This document shows positions 1 to 5,162 of a stretch of 5,162 nt of DNA, piece by piece. Position numbers and translations under genes: made by a program. The DNA is from Syntrophomonadaceae bacterium. GTDB lineage: Bacteria; Bacillota; Dethiobacteria; DTU022. Under the pieces are notes generated by a model. It ran no database searches. It saw nothing but the letters and a program-made list of their open reading frames with translations, and was not told the DNA's origin. Location: positions 1 to 5,162 of the forward strand of contig SLHT01000230.1 of assembly GCA_007136055.1 (NCBI GenBank), written 5' to 3'. Position 1 is the stretch's first letter. The number at the start of each line of letters is the position of its first letter.

Positions 1-2
1 AG

Positions 3-551
3 GGCCGCCACTACTTAGACCGGATTCATAAAGCAGCCCTTTACATGAGTGAACTGATCGATGATCTACTTAAACTTTCCCGGGTTACCCGTGCTGGGAT
101 AAAAAAGCAGCAGGTCGACCTGAGCAAAATAGCAACTGCCATCATTGCCGACTTGCGTGAAACAGATCCGAAACGTAATGTTACCGTAAAGATTGACCCG
201 GAGCTATCCGCCAGCGGCGATAAGCATCTGCTACAAGTGGTTCTGGAAAACCTGCTCGGAAACGCCTGGAAGTTCAGCGCCAGCGAAAAAGAAGCACAGA
301 TTGAAGTAGGCTGGACAAAAACAGAAGGAGACAAAGTCTTTTTTGTCCGCGACAACGGCGCCGGTTTCGACATGACTTACGCCGACAAGCTTTTCGGTGC
401 CTTCCAACGCCTGCACGGAACAGAAGAATTTCCGGGCACCGGTGTTGGTCTGGCCACGGTGCAGCGGGTTATCAACCGCCACGGCGGTAATGTCTGGGCG
501 GAAAGTGAAGTGGGCAAAGGAGCTACATTATATTTTACCCTGCCCGGGTAA
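3..551 (+). CDS. Sensor histidine kinase, C-terminal part (gene starts upstream of window)
   Basis: This is the catalytic end of a two-component sensor kinase, which autophosphorylates on histidine and passes the phosphate to a response regulator. The frame is open from the first bases of the window, so the ATG at 45 is an internal Met and not the start. Residues before and after it (YLDRIHKAALYMSELIDDLL, LSRVTR) form the second helix of a HisKA dimerisation domain; the phospho-accepting His lies upstream, outside the window. The HATPase_c domain is complete. Counting from the Met at 45, the N-box is LENLLGNAWK (67-76), the G1 box DNGAGF (103-108), the F-box KLFGAFQRLHG (115-125) and the G2 box GTGVGLA (131-137), followed by the HGGNVWAES strand. 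The FQRLHG...FPGTGVGLATVQR style is typical of phytochrome-like and PAS-containing hybrid-family kinases. No receiver domain follows and no response regulator is adjacent. The stop is at 549-551. The sensor domain and partner cannot be judged here. Confidence 0.93.
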   Translation, partial: GRHYLDRIHKAALYMSELIDDLLKLSRVTRAGIKKQQVDLSKIATAIIADLRETDPKRNVTVKIDPELSASGDKHLLQVVLENLLGNAWKFSASEKEAQIEVGWTKTEGDKVFFVRDNGAGFDMTYADKLFGAFQRLHGTEEFPGTGVGLATVQRVINRHGGNVWAESEVGKGATLYFTLPG

Positions 552-659
552 AAGTAGCAGCCGGGGTTAAATATTAATTTGCCTTCTTGCCTTAAGTAGA
601 TAACAACCGTAACCCTTCTGATATATTTTTAAAAGAGTTGTAAAGCAACAAGCATTTTG

Positions 660-677
660 AATATATGCAAATATATT
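660..677 (+). promoter_or_regulatory. AU-rich hairpin with GCAA loop in the 5' leader
   Basis: A perfect inverted repeat, AATATAT / ATATATT, encloses the four bases GCAA (667-670), which is a GNRA-type tetraloop as RNA. The hairpin ends 4 bases before the GGGAG ribosome binding site of the next gene. All seven pairs are A-U, so the stem is weak. A translational or RNA-stability role is only a suggestion. Confidence 0.25.
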
Positions 678-681
678 TTCC

Positions 682-686
682 GGGAG
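682..686 (+). promoter_or_regulatory. Ribosome binding site deciding the ATG start at 696
   Basis: GGGAG sits 9 bases before the ATG at 696, which is ideal spacing. The same frame is open further upstream to a TTG at 657, but that codon has no Shine-Dalgarno sequence, and the extra 13 residues add nothing to the PAS domain. The site therefore supports 696 as the start. Confidence 0.75.
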
Positions 687-695
687 TTAATTTTT

Positions 696-3416
696 ATGAT
701 CGACAAATCAGACAGGTACCGCCATTTATTTGAAAATATGCCCGATGCCTTTGCCTATCACCAGGTTATCTACGATCAACAGGGCACACCGGTTGACTAC
801 CTGTTTCTGGAGATCAATGATGCTTTTGTAGCGATGACCGGCCTGAAAAGGGAGCAGATAATCGGCAAAAAGGTTACCGAAGTGCATCCGCAGATCGGTG
901 AATCCGCGTTTGACTGGATTGGGGTTTACGGGCAGGTTGCACTGGAAGGCGAAAGCGCTCGTTTTGATCAGTACTTTGAACCTGCAGATCGTTGGTACGA
1001 TGTGAGCGCTTTTTCCGATGCTCCGGGTTACTTTGCCGTATCGTTTCGTGAGGTAACCTTACAGAAAAGCGAAAACCTGGCCCTGACGAAACTGGCCGAC
1101 CTGGCCCAGCACTATTTGCAGAATCCGTCAGGGGACTTCAGTTACCAGGCTTTTTCTGACGGACTTCTGGAGCTTTCCGGAGCCAAATTTGCGGCGATCA
1201 ATATTTACGAACAGGATGGCCAAAAAACTGTTACCAAGGCAATTTCCGGAGTGGCCGATAGCATTCGTAAGATTTGTGATCTGCTGGGCTACGACCTGAC
1301 TGGAAAAGCCTGGGACATAATTCCTGAACGATTTAACACCATTAAGGAAGGACACCTGGTACGTTTTGCCAACTTGCATGATTCCGCATTCGGAGCGATC
1401 CCTAAAAAAATAGCTGCCCTATTGGAAAAATCCTTTGGGGTTGGTGAAGTATATGTGGCCGAAATTGGCTTTGAAAGTGAAACGATCGGCGATTTAATCA
1501 TGTTTATGCCTCGCTATAAAACACTTGAAAACCCTAAAGTGATTGAGCTTTATGCAACCCAGGTTGGTTTTACACTGATGCGTAACCGGATTGAGAATGC
1601 TTTGCGCGATAGCCGGGATCAATATCAGTCACTGGTCAATAACATTCCCGGTACAAGTTATCGCTGTCTCTATGATCAAGACTGGACAATGCTCTACATG
1701 AGCAGTGACGTTGACAACATTACCGGCTATCCTTCGAGCGACTTTATCAATAACCGGGTCAGATCGTACGCAAGTGTTATCTGCCGGGATGATAATAACA
1801 ATGACGAAATTATCAGGGCAGCGATTGAAAAAGGCGAAACCTGGGATATCGAGTACCGGGTTATGCACAGCGATGATAGTATTCGCTGGGTTCACGAAAA
1901 AGGCCGCGGGGTTGTGGGAGAAGATGGTGAGGTAGCCTATATTGACGGTTTAATCCTGGATATTACCGACCGCAAGCAGGTGGAAGAGGCACTTAAAGAA
2001 AGTGAGCTGCGTCACCGCGCGTTGGTGGGAGCGATTCCGGATCTGCTTTTCCGCTACAGTAGAAACGGGGTTTATCTTGATGCTGTGGTAAAAGATGAAA
2101 AACTGCTGCATGAAGAGGCTCGCCAGCTTTACAGACAGCAGGCTCTGGTTGGCAAATCTGTTTCTGAAGTTTTACCTGCCCCGATTGCCAGAAAACTGAA
2201 AGATGGCATCAAAGAGGTTCTTTCCACAGGTGAGAATAAAGTTCTTGAATACAGCTATTCGGTTAATGACAATGATTACTCTTTTGAAGCCCGCCTGGCT
2301 CCGATTGGTGATACAGAGGTGGTTTCAATTGTCCGGGATATTACCGAAAGGAAAAGCTATTTGGCTGAACTTGAACATATCAGCCTCCATGATCAGCTAA
2401 CCGGTCTTTATAACCGGCGTTATTTTGAAAATGAGCTACAGCGGCTCGGCGTTTCCCGCGAACACCCGGTGGTGGTAGTGTCAGCTGATCTTGACGGGCT
2501 GAAATTAATTAATGATACCCTAGGCCACGCCGAAGGAGATCGTTACCTCCAGACCGGGGCAGAGCTACTTAAAAGTGTGCTGCGTCCCTCGGATATTCTG
2601 GCCCGGGTCGGGGGCGATGAATTTGCGCTGATTCTGCCCCGCACCACGAAGAAGGCCGGAGAAGAGCTGATAGTTAGGATTCGCCGCCGGATTGACGAAT
2701 ATAACCGGAAAAATGAAGGCCTGCCGATCAGTATTTCGATCGGTTTGGTAATTAACGAGAGTAGTGAGCAATCGCTGGAGGAAACCTATAAAAAGGCCGA
2801 CAACGCCATGTATGATGACAAGCTTAAGCGGGGCAAGCTGGCCCGGGCCGGGATTGTAGCCTCGCTTGTTGAGTCGTTTTCTGTGCGCGGCAACCTGGGT
2901 GAGGGAGACAGCGATCAAGTGAGGAAGCTCTGTGAGCGAATGGGGCAGGCGCTTAAACTCGACAATGACCAGGCAGCTGACCTGCAGCTGCTCGCCCGAG
3001 TCTACGATTTGGGTAAAGTCAGCATGCCGGAACAGCTGATTTACAAAAACCTGAAGCAGAAAACAGCCGAGCTAACTGAGAAAGAGCGGGAAACAATTCG
3101 CCGCCACCCGGAGATCGGTTGCCGAATCGCTAATTCGTCGCCAGAGCTAATCGGAGTTGCTGACCTGATTTTATACCACCATGAAAAGGTGGATGGCAGC
3201 GGTTACCCGCTTGGTCTTAAAGGAGATGAAATTCCGCTTGAATGCCGGATATTAGCCATTGTTACCGCATACAGCGCTATGACTCACTCCCGCCCTTATG
3301 CAAAAACTTTTAAACCGGCGGAAGCCCTGGCGGAGCTAAAGCGCTGCGCTGGTACCCAGTTCGACCCGCAGCTGGTGGAGACATTTTTATCTCTAATCGC
3401 ATCAGATCTTAAATAA
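696..3416 (+). CDS. PAS-GAF-PAS-PAS sensory diguanylate cyclase with degenerate HD-GYP domain
   Basis: This 906-residue protein has no signal peptide or membrane segment and is probably a cytoplasmic signal sensor that makes c-di-GMP from two GTP. Domains in order: PAS (about 7-124); GAF-like (about 145-300, with GEVYVAEIGF at 250-259 and GDLIMFMP at 265-272); PAS/PAC (about 307-428, ending LDITDRKQ) and a helical linker; PAS (about 437-553, ending IVRDITERK); GGDEF (about 556-714); HD-GYP-like (about 716-906). The cyclase looks active: DLDGLKLIND at 598-607 for Mg/GTP, GGDEF at 639-643, and an RPSD inhibitory I-site at 630-633 with the usual five-residue gap. The HD-GYP part keeps D771, K774, H804, H828-H829 and G836-Y837-P838, but the first His is D738, the His of the HD pair is Y770, and the late metal Asp is T857. 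Phosphodiesterase activity is therefore doubtful; the domain may be a binding or regulatory module. The next gene encodes a probable c-di-GMP receptor. The ligands of the PAS and GAF domains cannot be told from sequence. Confidence 0.93.
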   Translation: MIDKSDRYRHLFENMPDAFAYHQVIYDQQGTPVDYLFLEINDAFVAMTGLKREQIIGKKVTEVHPQIGESAFDWIGVYGQVALEGESARFDQYFEPADRWYDVSAFSDAPGYFAVSFREVTLQKSENLALTKLADLAQHYLQNPSGDFSYQAFSDGLLELSGAKFAAINIYEQDGQKTVTKAISGVADSIRKICDLLGYDLTGKAWDIIPERFNTIKEGHLVRFANLHDSAFGAIPKKIAALLEKSFGVGEVYVAEIGFESETIGDLIMFMPRYKTLENPKVIELYATQVGFTLMRNRIENALRDSRDQYQSLVNNIPGTSYRCLYDQDWTMLYMSSDVDNITGYPSSDFINNRVRSYASVICRDDNNNDEIIRAAIEKGETWDIEYRVMHSDDSIRWVHEKGRGVVGEDGEVAYIDGLILDITDRKQVEEALKESELRHRALVGAIPDLLFRYSRNGVYLDAVVKDEKLLHEEARQLYRQQALVGKSVSEVLPAPIARKLKDGIKEVLSTGENKVLEYSYSVNDNDYSFEARLAPIGDTEVVSIVRDITERKSYLAELEHISLHDQLTGLYNRRYFENELQRLGVSREHPVVVVSADLDGLKLINDTLGHAEGDRYLQTGAELLKSVLRPSDILARVGGDEFALILPRTTKKAGEELIVRIRRRIDEYNRKNEGLPISISIGLVINESSEQSLEETYKKADNAMYDDKLKRGKLARAGIVASLVESFSVRGNLGEGDSDQVRKLCERMGQALKLDNDQAADLQLLARVYDLGKVSMPEQLIYKNLKQKTAELTEKERETIRRHPEIGCRIANSSPELIGVADLILYHHEKVDGSGYPLGLKGDEIPLECRILAIVTAYSAMTHSRPYAKTFKPAEALAELKRCAGTQFDPQLVETFLSLIASDLK

Positions 3417-3423
3417 CTAGATA

Positions 3424-3437
3424 ACTGAGTACACAGT
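3424..3437. promoter_or_regulatory. Candidate palindromic operator ACTGAGTACACAGT
   Basis: The 14-mer reads ACTG-A-GTAC-A-CAGT and matches its own reverse complement at all positions except one facing pair. It overlaps a second perfect inverted repeat, TACAC-A-GTGTA (3430-3440). The position, shortly after the cyclase stop and upstream of the next gene, suits an operator, but no known regulator consensus was matched. Confidence 0.2.
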
Positions 3438-3499
3438 GTATGTAAATGATGCTTTTTAACCACATCTCAGCGACGTATTTATATATCGTAAAAAATGAA

Positions 3500-3506
3500 G
3501 GGAAGG
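3500..3506 (+). promoter_or_regulatory. Ribosome binding site for the gene at 3516
   Basis: GGGAAGG ends 9 bases before the ATG at 3516. An in-frame TAA at 3513-3515 abuts that ATG, so no earlier start is possible. Confidence 0.7.
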
Positions 3507-3515
3507 CTGTGTTAA

Positions 3516-4532
3516 ATGAAGCGAATAATCGTGAGTTTTGCTGATGGTAGGAAGACGGCGGGGAAGAACAGTTTTTTTAGTATGCAGAAGGCAACATTCC
3601 CCTTAGATGTCGAGATAGGTGAAGAACAAACCGAAATTCAAACAATCTCGCTCAAGGAAGTAAAAAAAATCGAATTTCTTAAGAAAGAGATACCCTCAAC
3701 GTCAACTATCCATTATGAAACCATCCATGAGTCCACATTCGCCGGCCCGGTCGCCTATAAGCTAGTGGTTGAGTTTCTGGACGGCGAGTTGCTGACCGGC
3801 TCCGCAATGAAATACCATCCCTGGAACGAGGGGTTTTTCCTGATCCCCTTGAATCCCGCCGACCCAAGCGAGCGGATCTATGTCAATTCCAGATACATCA
3901 AGAGGGTAGACAAGAAAAGACTTTTGGGAAAACAATTGGTCGATGAGCAAGTAATCAGCGATAATCAGTTAAAAGAAGCCCTCCAAATCCAGGCCGAGCA
4001 TAGGAACAAGAAAATCGGCTCCATAATGTTGGAAGAAACATTTATCAACCACAAACAGCTAGACGAATCACTCCACAGGCAAAGCGAAAGAAAAAACAAG
4101 CTTGGAGAGCTCTTGTTGGAATCGGGCTACATCACCCCGGAACAGCTCAAAAAAGCCCTTCGTATCCAGAAAGAGTACCGACAGAAACGGCTGGGACAAA
4201 TATTGGTCGAACTCAAATACCTGACTCCCAACGATATCTGCCTTGCCGTAGCCTCCCAGTTGGACTACGCCTGGGTAGACCTGAGCAATATAAATATTCC
4301 CGATGAGATCATTGACCTCCTCCCGGAGGAAACAATAAAAAAATATGAGGTCATACCAGTTGAAAAAAGAAGCGCTGGTATCCTTATTGTAGCCTCCGCT
4401 CAACCTCAGGACCTCGAGAAACAGAAAGTGCTGGCCTCCCTGACACACTACAAGTTGGAATTCGTGGTCGCTTTCGATGGATATATCGCTGACCTTATCT
4501 GTATGCGTTTCCCCGATTTTCCACCTGAATAA
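3516..4532 (+). CDS. Stand-alone four-repeat MshEN/GspE-N domain protein, probable c-di-GMP receptor
   Basis: This soluble 338-residue protein has three parts. Residues 1-57 and 80-134 look like two copies of a small beta-rich module: each starts with a V-x-F-x-DG strand (SFADG, EFLDG), has a phenylalanine-rich middle (TFPLDV, GFFLIP) and ends with a basic strand (EVKKIEFLKK, YIKRVDKK). The second resembles the DUF6982/PilZ-like barrels of other bacteria. Residues 136-248 hold four tandem 24-residue units of the type RLGxxLLxxGxIxxxxLxxxLxxQ. Residues 249-331 match the rest of the GspE/PilB N-terminal domain (WVDLSN, LLPEETIKKYEVIPVE, ILIVASAQPQDL). No Walker A or other ATPase motif follows, so this is not a secretion or pilus ATPase. 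In MshE and related proteins this domain binds c-di-GMP through two such units. The preceding gene encodes a diguanylate cyclase in the same direction, which fits a receptor role. The output is unknown; motility, pili or matrix are possible by family analogy only. Confidence 0.85.
   Translation: MKRIIVSFADGRKTAGKNSFFSMQKATFPLDVEIGEEQTEIQTISLKEVKKIEFLKKEIPSTSTIHYETIHESTFAGPVAYKLVVEFLDGELLTGSAMKYHPWNEGFFLIPLNPADPSERIYVNSRYIKRVDKKRLLGKQLVDEQVISDNQLKEALQIQAEHRNKKIGSIMLEETFINHKQLDESLHRQSERKNKLGELLLESGYITPEQLKKALRIQKEYRQKRLGQILVELKYLTPNDICLAVASQLDYAWVDLSNINIPDEIIDLLPEETIKKYEVIPVEKRSAGILIVASAQPQDLEKQKVLASLTHYKLEFVVAFDGYIADLICMRFPDFPPE
3921..4259 (+). repeat. Four tandem 24-residue MshEN motifs encoded in the gene
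   Basis: The units are residues 136-159, 166-189, 195-218 and 225-248, with spacers of 6, 5 and 6 residues. Their conserved glycines (G138, G168, G197, G227) are 30, 29 and 30 residues apart, and each unit ends in Gln (Q159, Q189, Q218, Q248). Unit 4 has the full R-L-G; units 2 and 3 have K in place of R, and unit 1 has L with an Arg one place earlier. Only unit 3 keeps the second Gly (G204). Units 3 and 4 are thus the best candidates for a binding pair. Confidence 0.8.
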
Positions 4533-4718
4533 AGAAGAGATTATATTCAACATTTCAAGAGGTTATTAACCCCCCTGTGTTCCAATATTTTTGCATTATA
4601 TTACAAGTGAATACGAAATAAATTTGTTTTTCCTAGAGCATGTATTTTAATAACCTGTCATGGCAACAACTGAAGAACGCGCCATCGTTTATTCTGATCC
4701 GCCGCCCCTGCATGCACT
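4533..4718. other. AT-rich intergenic stretch, no gene recognised
   Basis: No frame here gives a recognisable protein. An open frame of 20 codons at 4660-4722 on the plus strand has no ribosome binding site. No clear GC-stem plus T-run terminator follows the gene ending at 4532. A 9-bp inverted repeat, GGTTATTAA at 4561-4569 and TTAATAACC at 4647-4655, encloses the most AT-rich part; the first arm also belongs to a short palindrome GGTTATTAACC (4561-4571). A brief GC-richer patch lies at about 4676-4718. Confidence 0.5.
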
Positions 4719-4889
4719 CTAATTTCTTTTTTTATCGATCAGGACACTGATAATAAATATTATCAAAAAAAATAGGGCTCCGCTGATATATGGATAGTAA
4801 ATATTAATGTCAAGTATGTATCCCGCCCATAAAAGTCCGGCTATCCTGCCCGGGCTCATGTAAGATTCGGCAATTCCCATGGCAGAACC
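4719..4889 (-). pseudogene. MFS transporter, C-terminal remnant
   Basis: Read on the minus strand, this frame gives GSAMGIAESYMSPGRIAG, then LLWAGYILDINIYYPYISGA, then a hydrophobic segment (LFFLIIFIISVLI) and a basic tail DKKRN before a TAG at 4721-4719. The G-x-AMG...S-x-GRIxGxLWAG pattern followed by D-I-N-x-x-YPYxSGA and a last membrane helix is typical of the final two helices of major facilitator efflux proteins. A whole MFS protein has about 400 residues; only about 56 remain. The frame continues past 4889 for a few codons, but the similarity stops where IstB similarity begins on the other strand. Substrate cannot be inferred. It is almost certainly not functional. Confidence 0.7.
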
Positions 4890-5154
4890 CTTAATCATTG
4901 ATAAGCTAAGCCACCTGACCTTTAACCGTCATCAATCGGAATTACTTTTTCAGGTTATATCAGAGCGTGCAGAAAGAGCAAGTGTCATTATCACCACCAA
5001 TCTAGAGTTCTCAAGGTGGACTGAACTATTTGAAAACGAACTGTTAGTTGCAGCCTTAATTGATCGGATTACCTTCCGGTCGCATGTTTTGAATATGAAT
5101 GTTGATAAGTCTTACCGGTTAATGCAATCACTGGAGGATAACGATGATGATTAA
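4879..5154 (+). pseudogene. istB: IS21-family transposition helper ATPase IstB, C-terminal remnant
   Basis: IstB is the AAA+ helper ATPase that assists the IS21 transposase IstA; it usually has about 250 residues, and only about the last 88 are here. From position 4891 the protein matches the IstB C-terminal half: the Walker B strand LIID, then NRHQSELLFQVISERAERAS, the sensor-1 strand IITTNLEFSRWTELF, AALIDRITFRSHVLNM and SYRLMQSL. The P-loop half is missing. The usual acid after the Walker B Asp is Lys (LIIDKL instead of LIIDEL), another sign of decay. An in-frame stop lies at 4861-4863, and the ATG at 4879 has no ribosome binding site and seems to come from the neighbouring MFS sequence read in reverse, so translation is unlikely. 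No istA lies upstream and the right terminal repeat of the element, if kept, is beyond the window. Confidence 0.85.
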
Positions 5155-5162
5155 ACAATTAG
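5144..5162 (+). CDS. Possible start of a gene overlapping the istB end (partial)
   Basis: GGAGG at 5133-5137 precedes two in-register ATG codons at 5144 and 5147 with 6 and 9 bases of spacing. The frame reads MMIKQL and stays open to the window edge, overlapping the istB stop by several bases. Only six codons are visible, so no product can be named. The Shine-Dalgarno match could be chance. Confidence 0.3.

Larger units (their letters stand above)
552..695. other. Intergenic leader between kinase and diguanylate cyclase genes
   Basis: This 144-base AT-rich spacer has no convincing rho-independent terminator after the kinase stop and no textbook sigma-70 promoter. A TATATT at 622-627 could be a -10 box, but no TTGACA-like hexamer sits at the right distance. 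A small inverted repeat (GTTG/CAAC) lies around 637-650, and an AT-only hairpin lies at 660-677. Whether the downstream gene is cotranscribed with the kinase is open. Confidence 0.4.
3417..3515. other. Intergenic spacer before the MshEN-repeat gene
   Basis: This 99-base spacer has no obvious terminator and no clear promoter hexamers; an AT stretch at 3476-3486 (TATTTATATAT) is the best -10-like candidate. It contains the near-palindrome at 3424-3437 and a 5-bp inverted repeat CTGAG (3425-3429) / CTCAG (3466-3470). I saw no c-di-GMP riboswitch (GEMM) core. The two flanking genes could share a transcript or be separate. Confidence 0.4.
4879..5162 (+). mobile_element. Truncated IS21-family insertion sequence, right-hand part
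   Basis: The only trace of the element is the istB tail. Its left part (istA, the istB 5' half and the left terminal repeat) is absent, and the break falls near 4890. The right terminal repeat would lie after 5162, so the element's end cannot be placed. Confidence 0.6.

Noticed and set aside
45..551. A complete small kinase gene starting at ATG 45
   Set aside because: The same frame is open back to the window edge and encodes HisKA helix residues, so the gene is cut by the window and the Met is internal.
657..695. N-terminal extension of the cyclase gene to the TTG at 657
   Set aside because: There is no Shine-Dalgarno sequence before 657, the extension overlaps the hairpin and ribosome binding site, and the ATG at 696 has well-spaced GGGAG.
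2565..2918. Minus-strand open frame of 117 codons inside the GGDEF region
   Set aside because: It is antisense to a clearly conserved coding domain and has no recognisable protein features; the same holds for the other antisense frames inside the three main genes.
3430..3440. BlaI/CopY-type operator (TACAnnTGTA)
   Set aside because: The half-sites are separated by three bases instead of two, and no related repressor or target gene is nearby.
3495..3515. Six-codon leader ORF (MKGRLC) ending directly at the ATG at 3516
   Set aside because: It has no ribosome binding site of its own and contains that of the downstream gene; most likely chance.
3417..3515. c-di-GMP riboswitch upstream of the receptor gene
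   Set aside because: The spacer lacks the conserved GEMM core and paired helices, and is short; only weak inverted repeats are present.
4068..4553. Minus-strand open frame of 161 codons opposite the MshEN repeats
   Set aside because: The plus strand encodes periodic, family-conserved motifs here; the antisense frame resembles no known protein and is a shadow.
4660..4722. Small plus-strand ORF of 20 codons (starts MATTEERAIV)
   Set aside because: No ribosome binding site, no recognisable similarity and a length expected by chance.

Overview
The window carries a bacterial signalling locus followed by a decayed accessory segment. The cyclic-di-GMP style PAS/GAF/GGDEF/HD-GYP architecture, strong GGAGG-like ribosome binding sites, moderate GC and an IS21-type remnant suggest an anaerobic Firmicute of the Clostridia (Peptococcaceae or Syntrophomonadaceae-like). 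This is an inference from protein style, not a proven assignment.

Layout. (1) Positions 3-551, plus strand: the 3' part of a sensor histidine kinase gene that starts before the window. It holds the end of the dimerisation domain and a complete ATPase domain. (2) 696-3416, plus: a 906-residue cytoplasmic protein, PAS-GAF-PAS-PAS-GGDEF-HD-GYP. Its diguanylate cyclase domain looks intact, including the RxxD inhibitory site, but its HD-GYP domain has lost several metal ligands. (3) 3516-4532, plus: a 338-residue protein with two N-terminal beta-rich modules that resemble each other, four tandem copies of the MshEN/GspE-N c-di-GMP-binding motif at a 29-30 residue period, and a GspE N-terminal-like tail, but no ATPase. 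(4) 4533-4718: AT-rich intergenic DNA in which I recognise no gene. (5) 4719-4889, minus: the C-terminal end of an MFS transporter, cut off at its upstream side. (6) 4879-5154, plus: the C-terminal third of an IS21-family IstB ATPase, joined almost base-to-base to the MFS fragment. A possible further gene starts at 5144, overlapping the istB remnant, and runs out of the window.

How the genes may work together. Genes 2 and 3 read as a source and receptor pair: a sensory diguanylate cyclase makes c-di-GMP, and the next gene, in the same direction 99 bp downstream, encodes a stand-alone protein with an expanded array of the motif that binds c-di-GMP in MshE. This pairing is the most interesting part of the window. 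The kinase may be part of the same sensory cluster, but no response regulator is visible. The right end is a rearrangement scar: two unrelated truncated genes on opposite strands meet near position 4890.
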